From Defluviitaleaceae bacterium (GTDB taxonomy: Bacteria; Bacillota; Clostridia; Lachnospirales; UBA5962): a stretch of DNA of 40,904 nt. The DNA lies in the NCBI GenBank assembly GCA_009778165.1, contig WRKF01000183.1:1-40904 (forward strand), read 5' to 3'. Positions 8,352 to 16,754 of this stretch are shown in pieces (the stretch's first letter is position 1; each line of letters begins with the position of its first letter). The position numbers and the translations under genes are program-made. The notes under the pieces are model-generated. The model was not told where the DNA came from, made no database searches, and saw nothing but the letters and a program-made list of their open reading frames with translations.

Positions 8352-9593
8352 ATGGACACAAACAAATATTATGAATTCGCAAAAGAAATGTATTCAAAAG
8401 TTGGCGTTAACACAGACACCGCTTTAGACAGTTTGGGAAAAATAAAAATTTCCATACATTGTTGGCAAGGCGACGATGTGGCAGGCTTTTTAAACAAAAG
8501 CGACCAACTAACGGGTGGTATACAAGTTACGGGAAATTACCCCGGAGCAGCAAAAACAGCAGATCAACTGCGCGCAGATATTAGCAAGGCGTTATCGTTA
8601 ATTCCAGGAAACCACAAGCTAAATTTGCACTCCATTTATGCGGACACAACAGAAAATATAGACTTAGATCTAATGGAACCAAAGCATTTTGAAAGCTGGC
8701 TAAATTTTGCGAAAGAAAAAAATCTGGGACTGGATTTTAATCCAACATTTTTTTCCCATCCAAAAGCAAGTGATGGTTTTACATTAAGCAGCGCCAACAA
8801 AGATATAAGAGCTTTTTGGATAGAACACGGTAAACGCTCCAGGAAGATTGCCGAACACTTTGGTAGAGAGCTGGGGCAGACTGCCATCAATAATATTTGG
8901 ATACCGGACGGTTTTAAGGATAAACCAGTAGACAGATTGTCCCCCAGAGAGCGGCTTTGCAATTCTTTAGGTGAAATATTAAAAGAAAAATACGAGAATA
9001 TGGAAGATGCACTGGAAAGCAAACTTTTTGGCATAGGTGCGGAAAGTTATACAGTGGGTTCCCATGAATTTTATGCGGGTTACGCAGTTAAAAACAACAC
9101 GTATCTTTGTTTAGACAGCGGTCATTTCCACCCAACGGAAATGGTAAGTGACAAATTATCTGCAGTCAGCTTGTTTGTTAAAGGTATATTATTGCATGTG
9201 AGCCGCCCGGTGCGCTGGGACAGCGACCACGTCGTAATATTAGACGACGAACTGCAAGAAATAGCAAACGAGCTTATATATAATAACTTGCTTACTAAAA
9301 CAGCAATAGGCTTAGATTTTTTTGATGCTTCTATAAATCGTGTTGCTGCTTGGGTTGTTGGGGTTAGATCAACTCTAAAGGCTTTGTTAAAAGCAATGCT
9401 TATGCCCCACACATCATTACGCAAAGCAGAACAAGAAGGCGACTACACAACCCGTCTGGCACTGGCAGAAGAGATGAAAACTTACCCGTTTGGTATAGTT
9501 TGGGATTACTACTGCCATATAAACAATATACCAAAAGACTGGCTCGCAGAGGTTAAAGACTATGAGTGCCGGGTGTTGTCGAAAAGGAGATAA
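8352..9593 (+). CDS. rhaA: L-rhamnose isomerase RhaA
   Basis: Interconverts L-rhamnose and L-rhamnulose using divalent metal. 413 residues from ATG 8352, close to the usual 415-420. Family motifs: SIHCWQGDDVAGF, GNYPGAAKT, NLHSIYAD, DFNPTFFSHPKASDG, WIPDGFKD, ESYTVGSHEFYAGYA, CLDSGHFHPTEMVSD and RPVRWDSDHVV; the metal-binding acid and histidine residues lie in the last segments. The frame is open upstream into rhaB. ATG 8352 gives MDTNKYYEFAKEMY, which fits the family; an in-frame GTG at 8340 right after AGAAAG is an alternative. Ends 5 bases before rhaD. Part of rhaBAD. Confidence 0.96.
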   Translation: MDTNKYYEFAKEMYSKVGVNTDTALDSLGKIKISIHCWQGDDVAGFLNKSDQLTGGIQVTGNYPGAAKTADQLRADISKALSLIPGNHKLNLHSIYADTTENIDLDLMEPKHFESWLNFAKEKNLGLDFNPTFFSHPKASDGFTLSSANKDIRAFWIEHGKRSRKIAEHFGRELGQTAINNIWIPDGFKDKPVDRLSPRERLCNSLGEILKEKYENMEDALESKLFGIGAESYTVGSHEFYAGYAVKNNTYLCLDSGHFHPTEMVSDKLSAVSLFVKGILLHVSRPVRWDSDHVVILDDELQEIANELIYNNLLTKTAIGLDFFDASINRVAAWVVGVRSTLKALLKAMLMPHTSLRKAEQEGDYTTRLALAEEMKTYPFGIVWDYYCHINNIPKDWLAEVKDYECRVLSKRR

Positions 9594-9598
9594 ATGTA

Positions 9599-10411
9599 AT
9601 GAGCGTATTGCAAGCAAAGTTTACCACGGAGATGGTAGAAACTATTTCTAATATGTACCGTTTGGGATGGAACGAAAGAAACGGCGGAAATATTACATAT
9701 TTGCTAGAAAAAAAAGAATTGAGCGAAGTGCTTGATATAAACCAAGTGCAACGTGAAATACCAATCAGTTTTGATGCCAAAAGACTTGCGGGAAAATTTT
9801 TTATGGTGACAGGTTCCGGAAAATATTTTAAAAACATAAAAGATAACCCAAGTGAAGTTTTAGGCATAGTAAAAGTATGTGATTGCGGTAAAAAACTTAA
9901 TTTGCTATGGGGGTTGGAAAAAAACACAAAACCCACAAGCGAGTTACCTACCCATTTTATGAGCCACATTGCAAGGCTTGAACAAGATCCAAACAACAGG
10001 GTTGTAATTCATTGCCACGCAACACACTTGATTGCAATGTCTTTTACCCATTGTTTAAAAGAAGAAAATTTCACAAAAACACTTTGGGAAATGTGTACAG
10101 AATGTATAGTTGTTTTTCCGGAAGGTGTGGCTGTTATCCCTTGGATAGTGCCGGGTACAAATGAGATAGGTGAAGCTACTGCCAAAAAAATGGCTGCTTG
10201 CCGCCTTGTGCTTTGGCCGCACCACGGTATATATGGCACCGGTTGCAGTTTAGATGAAACCTTTGGGTTAATAGAAACAGCAGAAAAAGCAGCCCAAGTA
10301 TACACATATGTGTGTGCCCAAGGCGGGAAAAAACAAACAATTACAGACAGTGAACTAAAAGACTTGGCAAAAGCGTTTGGGGTTACACCCAGGGTAGGAG
10401 TTTTAAAATAG
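9599..10411 (+). CDS. rhaD: Rhamnulose-1-phosphate aldolase RhaD
   Basis: Class II zinc aldolase that cleaves L-rhamnulose-1-phosphate to dihydroxyacetone phosphate and L-lactaldehyde. 270 residues, as expected for RhaD. Motifs: ERNGGNITYLL, FMVTGSGKYFKNI, PTSELPTHFMSHIARL, the zinc-ligand HCHATH (near residues 141-146) and the third histidine in LWPHHGIYGTG. ATG 9599 was preferred over an upstream in-frame ATG (9566) because AAGGAG lies about 9 bases before it and it removes an unlikely extension. Last gene of rhaBAD; a hairpin follows, then the importer genes. No lactaldehyde reductase is nearby. Confidence 0.96.
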   Translation: MSVLQAKFTTEMVETISNMYRLGWNERNGGNITYLLEKKELSEVLDINQVQREIPISFDAKRLAGKFFMVTGSGKYFKNIKDNPSEVLGIVKVCDCGKKLNLLWGLEKNTKPTSELPTHFMSHIARLEQDPNNRVVIHCHATHLIAMSFTHCLKEENFTKTLWEMCTECIVVFPEGVAVIPWIVPGTNEIGEATAKKMAACRLVLWPHHGIYGTGCSLDETFGLIETAEKAAQVYTYVCAQGGKKQTITDSELKDLAKAFGVTPRVGVLK

Positions 10412-10449
10412 GAATTGCCGGTTAATAAATCTCACAATCCGCTTATACG

Positions 10450-10474
10450 AAATGCAGACAAAACTTCTGCGTTT
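10450..10474 (+). terminator. Hairpin between rhaD and the solute-binding protein gene
   Basis: Arms AAATGCAGA and TCTGCGTTT form nine pairs (one T-G wobble) around a 7-base loop. The downstream bases are not a real T tract, so this looks like a weak terminator, attenuator or processing site rather than a full stop. Confidence 0.45.
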
Positions 10475-10518
10475 CTACTCGCAACGTGAACTCATTTTCA
10501 TGACAATTCCACACGATG

Positions 10519-10530
10519 CCACTAAAGTGG
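10519..10530 (+). promoter_or_regulatory. Short palindrome upstream of the solute-binding protein gene
   Basis: CCACT and AGTGG flank a 2-base AA centre, 24 bases before the start codon at 10555 and just ahead of its AAAAAGGAGAG ribosome binding site. Possible operator; also within reach of a leader hairpin involving ATGAC (10500-10504) and GTCAT (10530-10534). Weak evidence. Confidence 0.3.
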
Positions 10531-10554
10531 TCATAATTTAAAAAGGAGAGAAGC

Positions 10555-11883
10555 ATGAAAAAAACATTAAACTTTTTGATAGGGCTATTTGCCGTTACAA
10601 TCTTTACTGCGTGTGGCGGTGGTGCTGCACAAAACGGCGGTGATGCAGCAGTAACGACTCCCCCCACCCCGGGCACAGCCCCGGCAACTGGCGACCAAGT
10701 AGAAATTAGCGTTGCTTGGTGGGGTAGCCAGGTACGCCACGACCGTACGGTGGAAGTTATAAACTTGTTTATGGAACAATACCCACACATTCGTGTTACG
10801 TACCAATTTTTTGACCCGGACGGATACTGGACAGTAATGAACACAGGCGTAGCAGCCAACGATGTTTGGGACGTTTTTCAAATGGGAGGAAATTTCCCGC
10901 AGTTTATGAACGTTATCTTACCTCTAAACGACCTCATCGAAAGAGGTTATATAGACATCACAAACGCCGAACCATCCTACATAGAAGCCACATCTGCTGA
11001 TGGGATAGTGGTTGGTATATCCAATGGTGTTAATACCCACGGTGTGGCATGGGATCCGGCGATGTTTGATGCCGCAGGTGCCCAACACCCAAACGAAGAC
11101 TGGACATGGGCTGATTTTGAAGCCGCCGCAATGCTCATACACCAAGAACTGGGCGTTTGGGGTAGCAGCCAAATCACAAACGACTTTATTAACCTTACAT
11201 TATGGGTTACACAAAGCGGTTACAACTTCTTCGATCCGGAAACTTTTAGCACCACACTTGGTTTTACCGACCCGCAAATTACTGCTGGTTATTATGCTAT
11301 GCGTAGCCGTATAGTGCAAGCAGGAGCCATGCCGGACCCGGGCGACGAAATGGTAATAACCGATATAGAAGGCGACCCGTTAGTAACAGGGCAGGCGGCA
11401 ATGACATGGATTGCAAGTAACCAATTTGTTGCCTTGGCAAACGCTGCCGGCCGTGACCTCAGGCTCGCCCCTCTTCCACGTGTTTTTCATGGTGGCGAAA
11501 GTGGTATGGCTATAAATTCTTCACAAATGTTTAGTATATTTAACGGCACTCCGCATCCGGAAGCAGCAGCACAATTTGTTAGCTTCTTCCAAAACAGCAT
11601 AGAAGCAAATCAAATTTTACTGGGAGAACGTGGTGTGCCTATAATGTCTCACGTGCGTTATGCCCTGCAAGCTGATATGGATCCAATGGTGGCACAAACA
11701 TACGAGCTAATAGACGTAGCAGGAAGGTTGGACACGGGAGCAGGAAACCCGATAGAAAGCCCAAACAATCCTGAAATAGAAGACCACCACAACCTATTAA
11801 TGCAGCAAGTTATTTTTGGCATTATTACTCCGGAACAAGCAGCTCAACAGATATTTGACTTTGCTACAAGTGTTTTAGGATAA
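10555..11883 (+). CDS. Extracellular sugar-binding lipoprotein of ABC importer 1
   Basis: Membrane-anchored family 1 solute-binding protein that delivers oligosaccharide to the two permeases downstream. 442 residues: lipoprotein signal peptide with lipobox FTAC (Cys near residue 20), a low-complexity Gly/Ala/Thr/Pro linker (to about residue 45), then the periplasmic-binding fold (VEISVAWWGSQVRHDRTVEV, VWDVFQMGGNFPQF, AAMTWIASNQFVALANAAG). The ribosome binding site AAAAAGGAGAG is well spaced. Its neighbours (rhaBAD, GH43, GH4, a six-hairpin protein) suggest the ligand is a rhamnogalacturonan-derived oligosaccharide; this is inferred from context only. A strong hairpin after the stop may raise its expression relative to the permeases. 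Confidence 0.9.
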   Translation: MKKTLNFLIGLFAVTIFTACGGGAAQNGGDAAVTTPPTPGTAPATGDQVEISVAWWGSQVRHDRTVEVINLFMEQYPHIRVTYQFFDPDGYWTVMNTGVAANDVWDVFQMGGNFPQFMNVILPLNDLIERGYIDITNAEPSYIEATSADGIVVGISNGVNTHGVAWDPAMFDAAGAQHPNEDWTWADFEAAAMLIHQELGVWGSSQITNDFINLTLWVTQSGYNFFDPETFSTTLGFTDPQITAGYYAMRSRIVQAGAMPDPGDEMVITDIEGDPLVTGQAAMTWIASNQFVALANAAGRDLRLAPLPRVFHGGESGMAINSSQMFSIFNGTPHPEAAAQFVSFFQNSIEANQILLGERGVPIMSHVRYALQADMDPMVAQTYELIDVAGRLDTGAGNPIESPNNPEIEDHHNLLMQQVIFGIITPEQAAQQIFDFATSVLG

Positions 11884-11903
11884 ACTCTACACATGCCGGA
11901 TGG

Positions 11904-11933
11904 CGTGCGGGCAAATATATTTTTGCCCGCACG
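11904..11933 (+). terminator. Strong hairpin between binding protein and permease genes
   Basis: Perfect 12-pair stem, arms CGTGCGGGCAAA (11904-11915) and TTTGCCCGCACG (11922-11933), 6-base loop, then TTGTAAAATTTTTT. It can act as a partial terminator or 3' stabiliser giving more binding protein than permease mRNA, a common arrangement in sugar importers. Confidence 0.8.
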
Positions 11934-11986
11934 TTGTAAAATTTTTTAAAAATTTCAAAAATTTCTAGCACAAAGAGGTGTTAAAT

Positions 11987-12910
11987 ATGAAAAATAAGAA
12001 CACAAAAACTAGTGTAGAGCAGACAAAATTCCAAAAACTTATACATAGTGAAAATTTTGTGGGGTATTTTTTTGCTTTCCCATTTTTAATCGGTTTTTTG
12101 TTTATTATGGCTGTACCCATGGCGATGTCGCTTTATTATTCTTTTACCGATCTAACTCTTGGCGGCACTGCCACTTTTACAGGTCTGGATAACGTACGCA
12201 GGCTTTTAAACGATGCACGCTTTTTTAATTCCATTGGTGTAACAATAAGGTTTGTTGTGTTTTCTGTACCTTTTAGACTGGCGTTTGGACTTTTTGTTGC
12301 TTATATCCTAACAAGACAAGTTCGTGGTGTTGCCTTTTACCGCTCCCTTTATTACTTACCCACTCTTATTGGCGGCAGCATTGCTGTTGTGCTTGTTTGG
12401 GGTCAGTTGTTTGCAAGAGAAGGTGTTGTAAACGTCTTTTTGCAAATATTGGGGCTTGAAGGTGTACATTGGTTTGGCCAGTTGCAAACCGCAATCATCC
12501 CCATCGTTTTAATGTCTGTTTGGCAATTTGGTTCGTCTATGATAATTTTTGCCGCAGGATTAAAAGAAATACCAACGTCATATTACGAAGCGGCTGAAAT
12601 AGACGGTGCCAACAAGTGGCAAGTATTTTACAAAATAACTTTGCCGTGCTTATCGCCCGTTATTTTGTACAATTTGCTAATGCAAACAATAGCCGGTTTT
12701 ATGACATTTACACAAGCATTTATTATGACAGGTGGCGGCCCGGCAGATGCCACAAACTTTATAGCCCTATACATTTACAACCACGCATTCGCTTGGCGTA
12801 ATATGGGTTATGCCAGTTTAATGTCTTGGGTACTGCTGATAATGATAACATTTGTTACAGTAATAATTTTTAAAACATCCAAAAAATGGACGTTTTATGC
12901 TAATGATTAA
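11987..12910 (+). CDS. ABC sugar importer 1, permease (MalF/LplB type)
   Basis: Integral membrane subunit, 307 residues. Six predicted membrane segments begin at VGYFFAFPFLIGFLFIMAVP. The cytoplasmic EAA loop for ATPase contact is visible as YYEAAEIDGANKWQVFYKITLP near residues 195-215. ATG 11987 was chosen: AAAGAGG lies 8 bases before it, while the in-frame GTG at 11978 overlaps that site. Followed after 16 bases by the partner permease. No ATPase gene is present, as in Bacillota importers powered by a shared MsmX-type ATPase. Confidence 0.93.
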   Translation: MKNKNTKTSVEQTKFQKLIHSENFVGYFFAFPFLIGFLFIMAVPMAMSLYYSFTDLTLGGTATFTGLDNVRRLLNDARFFNSIGVTIRFVVFSVPFRLAFGLFVAYILTRQVRGVAFYRSLYYLPTLIGGSIAVVLVWGQLFAREGVVNVFLQILGLEGVHWFGQLQTAIIPIVLMSVWQFGSSMIIFAAGLKEIPTSYYEAAEIDGANKWQVFYKITLPCLSPVILYNLLMQTIAGFMTFTQAFIMTGGGPADATNFIALYIYNHAFAWRNMGYASLMSWVLLIMITFVTVIIFKTSKKWTFYAND

Positions 12911-12926
12911 AAGAGGGAGGTAAGAT

Positions 12927-13766
12927 ATGGTTGGCAAAACAACAAAAAAATTTATGTACCACTTTTTAGTACTTGCCTTTGGCTTTGTAATGATATATCC
13001 GGTTTTGTGGATGATAAGCGGCTCATTAAAAACCAATTTAGAGATAGCGACCGGCTCCCTTTCTTTAATCCCTCAGTATTGGCAATGGGAAAACTTTGCG
13101 AATGGATGGCGAGGCTTTGCCGGTATTGGTTTTGATGTGTTTTTCCGTAACTCCTTTTTCGTTGCAACTCTTTCTACAATCGGTACTGTTCTTAGCAGTT
13201 CTGTTGTAGCTTATGCTTTTTCTCGCTTGCGGTTCAAAGGGCGTAAACTGTATTTTGGTATTATGCTTTCAACTATGATGATACCTGCTCAAGTTATAAT
13301 GATACCCCAGTTTTTAATCTTTCATCGTCTAGGGTTGGTAGGCACTTTTGTACCACTAATATTGCCGTCGTTTTTTGGTCATCCGTTTTTTGTTTTTTTG
13401 ATGATGCAGTTTATGGTAAGCATACCGAAAGAATTGGACGAAGCAGCCATTATAGATGGTTGTAGCAAGTATAGCGTATTTTTCAGAATAATTTTCCCGC
13501 TCCTTGCCCCTGCACTTGTTACAAGTGCTATCATACAGTTTTACTGGGCTTGGGACGACTTTATGGGACCTCTGATTTATCTAACAGACCCCAATACTTA
13601 TACAGTGTCTTTGGCTTTGCGTATGTTTGCAGATACTGCATCCATCACCGATTTTGGAGCCATGTTTGCTATGTCTACATTGTCGCTGTTACCGGTGTTT
13701 ATTGTATTCTTGATATTTAACAAACGACTTGTAGAAGGCATAAACACATCCGGGTTAAAGGGGTAA
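12927..13766 (+). CDS. ABC sugar importer 1, permease (MalG/LplC type)
   Basis: Second membrane subunit, 279 residues, forming the channel with the preceding permease. Family signs: FVMIYPVLWMISGSLKTN at the N-terminus, the FRNSFFVATLSTIGTVLSSS segment, and the EAA loop ELDEAAIIDGCSKYSVFFR near residues 168-190. It ends NKRLVEGINTSGLKG, typical for the carbohydrate uptake family (CUT1). GGGAGG lies 6 bases before the start. The 685-residue glycosidase-like gene begins 3 bases after its stop, so they are likely translated from one mRNA. Confidence 0.94.
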   Translation: MVGKTTKKFMYHFLVLAFGFVMIYPVLWMISGSLKTNLEIATGSLSLIPQYWQWENFANGWRGFAGIGFDVFFRNSFFVATLSTIGTVLSSSVVAYAFSRLRFKGRKLYFGIMLSTMMIPAQVIMIPQFLIFHRLGLVGTFVPLILPSFFGHPFFVFLMMQFMVSIPKELDEAAIIDGCSKYSVFFRIIFPLLAPALVTSAIIQFYWAWDDFMGPLIYLTDPNTYTVSLALRMFADTASITDFGAMFAMSTLSLLPVFIVFLIFNKRLVEGINTSGLKG

Positions 13767-13769
13767 AAT

Positions 13770-15827
13770 ATGATAGACAGAAAATCGCTTGTAGCAAAAC
13801 ACAACCCTATATTAACCCGCCCGGACACAACCTCTCCGTTAACCGTTGGTAACGGAGAATTTGCCTATACTGTAGATATAACAGGCACACAAAGTTTGTA
13901 TCAAACATATGCAAATGACGACATGCCTCTATGCACCATGAGCCAATGGGGTTGGAACAGCACAAAAGAAATCGGCACAACCGGCACATATGATATGAAA
14001 GATGTGGAACAAACTCAATATACCCACAATGGGAAAAAAGTAAACTATCCCGTAAAAAGGCTTGTGGGCAGCGAAAAGGCGTATGATTGGCTACGCCAAA
14101 ACCCCCACAGAGTTAACCTTGGTAAAATTTCTATTATTTACAAAGGTGAGGATATTTCTATTTCTCCGGAGGATATCGGCGATATACATCAAGAACTCCA
14201 TCTTTATGAGGGTAAAATAGTGAATACATTTACCTTAGATGGGCATCCTGTAAAAGTAGTGACGGTTTGCCACGGAACGGCAGATGTTTTGGCAATAAGT
14301 GTAGATTCCACTGCAGAATTGGGCATAAAAATTCAATTTCCCAAGGATTCTTGCAATATGGCAGGGGCAGATTGGCACAATTTCCCCTCAAACAATCTTC
14401 ATACAAGCAATTTGCAAGGAAGTCTAATTACAAGGGTTTTGGATTCGTTTACATATTATGTAAATGTATCTGCCGCAGACGGTTATAAACTAGAAGAAAC
14501 AAATCAGCACGAATTTACACTACATTGGCAAACGCAAATCGGTAGCAAATTTAACGTGGCTTTGGGGTTTTCCGAGCTTGAACCGCAGATTGCCCCATAC
14601 ACATTTCACGACTGCTTAGAGGCTAGCGAAGAAATGTGGCACAATTTTTGGGAAACAACGGGAATAGTAAGTTTTGCAAACTCTACAGATCCAAGAGCAG
14701 AGGAGCTTGAGCGGCGTATAATACTCTCTCTTTATTTATCACGAATACAATGCTGCGGTAGCCTGCCACCGCAAGAAACAGGGCTAACTTGTAATAGTTG
14801 GCACGGCAAATTTCATTTAGAAATGCATCTATGGCACAGTGCATATTTTTCTTTGTTTAATAATGGCCATTTGCTTGAAAAAAGCCTGGGCTGGTACAAA
14901 AAAATATTGCCAAAAGCTCGAGAAAATGCCGCAAAAAACGGCTACAAAGGTGCTAGATGGCCAAAACAAGTGGCTTATGATGGGATAGACAGCCCGTCTA
15001 TAATTTCACCATTGCTTGTATGGCAGCAACCCCACATTGTTTATATGTTGGAGCTAATGTATTGCCAAATAAAAGACCAAGCAAAAGCTGCGGAATTTTT
15101 GCAAAAATATTGGGAAATAGTAGAAGAAACAGTATGTTTTATGTGCGATTTTTTGGTTGAAGACAAAAACGGCAAATACAATTTGGAAGCACCGCTAATC
15201 CCGGCTCAAGAAGAGCATAATCCTGTAGACGTTAAAAACCCCACATTTGAAGTGGAATATTTTCGCTATGCCATAGATATTGGCGTTAAATGGTCAAAAA
15301 GGCTACAAAAACAAAGGCAGGAGTGGGTTCATATTGTTGGCAATATGGCTCCTCTGCCGATTAGCGATGGGTTATACCTGGCACACGAAAACTGCCCAAA
15401 CACATTTACTCATTTTAACAGGGATCACCCTTCCATGTTAGCAGCCTTTGGTCTTATACCCAGTGAGCGGATAGATACAGCAACAATAAAAAACACATTA
15501 GAAAAAGTTCTTGAATGTTGGGAATTTGAAACAATGTGGGGTTGGGATTTTGCACTGATGGCAATGACGGCAACCCGCCTGGGAGATCCCTTGTTGGCAA
15601 TCGATTTGCTATTAATGGACACTCCAAAAAACACGTACGTAACTAGCGGTAACAATTTTCAAAAAACACGCACCGATCTGCCCTTATATCTGCCCGGCAA
15701 TGGTTCGCTGCTTTTAGCAATAGCACTCATGCTTGCAGGTTATGGCGACAATACCGACACTCCGGGAATACCAAAAAACGGAAAATGGCAGGTAGAGTTT
15801 GAAAACATTTCAAAGTTTCCAAATTAG
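13770..15827 (+). CDS. Predicted six-hairpin (alpha/alpha)6 glycosidase-like protein, family not assigned
   Basis: 685 residues, no signal peptide, so cytoplasmic. I recognise the general plan of N-terminal beta-sandwich plus helical barrel enzymes (GH65/GH95-like) but cannot assign a CAZy family. Visible are the N-terminal TSPLTVGNGEFAYTVDITG and PLCTMSQWGWNST, and a barrel segment LTCNSWHGKFHLEMHLWHSA near residue 345, then GYKGARWPKQVAYDG, EAPLIPAQEEHNP, and a late WGWDFALMAMTATRLGDP. Acidic residues in FHLEMHLW and AQEEHNP are catalytic candidates. It does not show the GH78 rhamnosidase signature. Context (importer upstream, GH43 and GH4 downstream, rhaBAD) suggests removal of a rhamnose or uronate residue from imported oligosaccharides. 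It follows the permease stop by 3 bases. Confidence 0.72.
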   Translation: MIDRKSLVAKHNPILTRPDTTSPLTVGNGEFAYTVDITGTQSLYQTYANDDMPLCTMSQWGWNSTKEIGTTGTYDMKDVEQTQYTHNGKKVNYPVKRLVGSEKAYDWLRQNPHRVNLGKISIIYKGEDISISPEDIGDIHQELHLYEGKIVNTFTLDGHPVKVVTVCHGTADVLAISVDSTAELGIKIQFPKDSCNMAGADWHNFPSNNLHTSNLQGSLITRVLDSFTYYVNVSAADGYKLEETNQHEFTLHWQTQIGSKFNVALGFSELEPQIAPYTFHDCLEASEEMWHNFWETTGIVSFANSTDPRAEELERRIILSLYLSRIQCCGSLPPQETGLTCNSWHGKFHLEMHLWHSAYFSLFNNGHLLEKSLGWYKKILPKARENAAKNGYKGARWPKQVAYDGIDSPSIISPLLVWQQPHIVYMLELMYCQIKDQAKAAEFLQKYWEIVEETVCFMCDFLVEDKNGKYNLEAPLIPAQEEHNPVDVKNPTFEVEYFRYAIDIGVKWSKRLQKQRQEWVHIVGNMAPLPISDGLYLAHENCPNTFTHFNRDHPSMLAAFGLIPSERIDTATIKNTLEKVLECWEFETMWGWDFALMAMTATRLGDPLLAIDLLLMDTPKNTYVTSGNNFQKTRTDLPLYLPGNGSLLLAIALMLAGYGDNTDTPGIPKNGKWQVEFENISKFPN

Positions 15828-15863
15828 GAAAGAGTGAGCAAAAAAGGAAAGAAAGGAAAAGTG

Positions 15864-16730
15864 ATGAAAACAAATGATATAGTGCTAAGGGACCCATACG
15901 TAATATTGCATGAAGGAAAATATTATATGTATGGAACTCGTAGCCTGCTGTGTTGGAAAAAACCGCAGGACATAAGCACGCAAGGTTTTGATGTATATGT
16001 AAGCGAAGACTTGGAAAACTGGAGCGACCCAATAGAAGTATTTAAACGTCCCAACGATTTTTGGGCAGACAAAAATTTTTGGGCACCTGAAGTGCATCTA
16101 TACAAAGGCGAGTTTTACATGTTTGCGACATTTATAGGTGAGGGGAAATGCCGCGGAACGCAAATACTGAAAGCAACAAGCCCGTTGGGTCCGTTTACGG
16201 TACACAGCCCAAAGCCTATAACCCCGCCCGATTGGGAGTGTTTAGACGGAACTTTGTATATAGATAAAAAAGGTGTGCCGCATATGGTTTTTTGCCATGA
16301 ATGGGTACAAATAAAAGACGGAACGGTAAGCGCTGTTCAGCTAAGTGAGGATTTAAAACAGCCCGTGGGTAAACCTTGGGATTTGTTTTGTGCATCCCAG
16401 CCAAAATGGGCAGATAAAAATGCAGACCGTTACGTAACAGACGGCCCATGTTTTTATCGCACCAAAACAGGGGAGTTACTGCTTTTTTGGTCATCATTAA
16501 AAGACAACCAATATGTGCAGGCAGTAGCAAAAAGTAGCAACGGAGATATAGATGGCGACTGGGAGAATTTTGACGAGCTGCTGTATGACACAGACGGTGG
16601 TCACGGAATGGCGTTCAAATCAAAAGAAGGGCAGCTTTACTTTACTTTGCACGCCCCCAATATAAATTATCAAGAACACCCTGTTTTCCTTAAAATAGAA
16701 GATATGGGTGATAAAATAGTACGGCTATAG
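15864..16730 (+). CDS. Glycoside hydrolase family 43 enzyme
   Basis: 288 residues, five-bladed beta-propeller glycosidase without a signal peptide. The likely general base Asp lies in LRDPYVILHEGKYYMYGT at the N-terminus; blade 2 carries FWAPEVHLYKGEFYMFAT; the second Asp is in ECLDGTLYID and the likely general acid Glu in VFCHEWVQ; GGHGMAF supplies the usual late histidine. GH43 members act on arabinose, xylose or galactose linkages; a role on arabinan or galactan side chains of rhamnogalacturonan is inferred. ATG 15864 was chosen (AAAGGAAAAGTG just before) over a GTG at 15834 that adds a lysine-rich tail. Same operon as its neighbours. Confidence 0.88.
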   Translation: MKTNDIVLRDPYVILHEGKYYMYGTRSLLCWKKPQDISTQGFDVYVSEDLENWSDPIEVFKRPNDFWADKNFWAPEVHLYKGEFYMFATFIGEGKCRGTQILKATSPLGPFTVHSPKPITPPDWECLDGTLYIDKKGVPHMVFCHEWVQIKDGTVSAVQLSEDLKQPVGKPWDLFCASQPKWADKNADRYVTDGPCFYRTKTGELLLFWSSLKDNQYVQAVAKSSNGDIDGDWENFDELLYDTDGGHGMAFKSKEGQLYFTLHAPNINYQEHPVFLKIEDMGDKIVRL

Positions 16731-16754
16731 CTATTCCACGAAAGGAGCATTATA

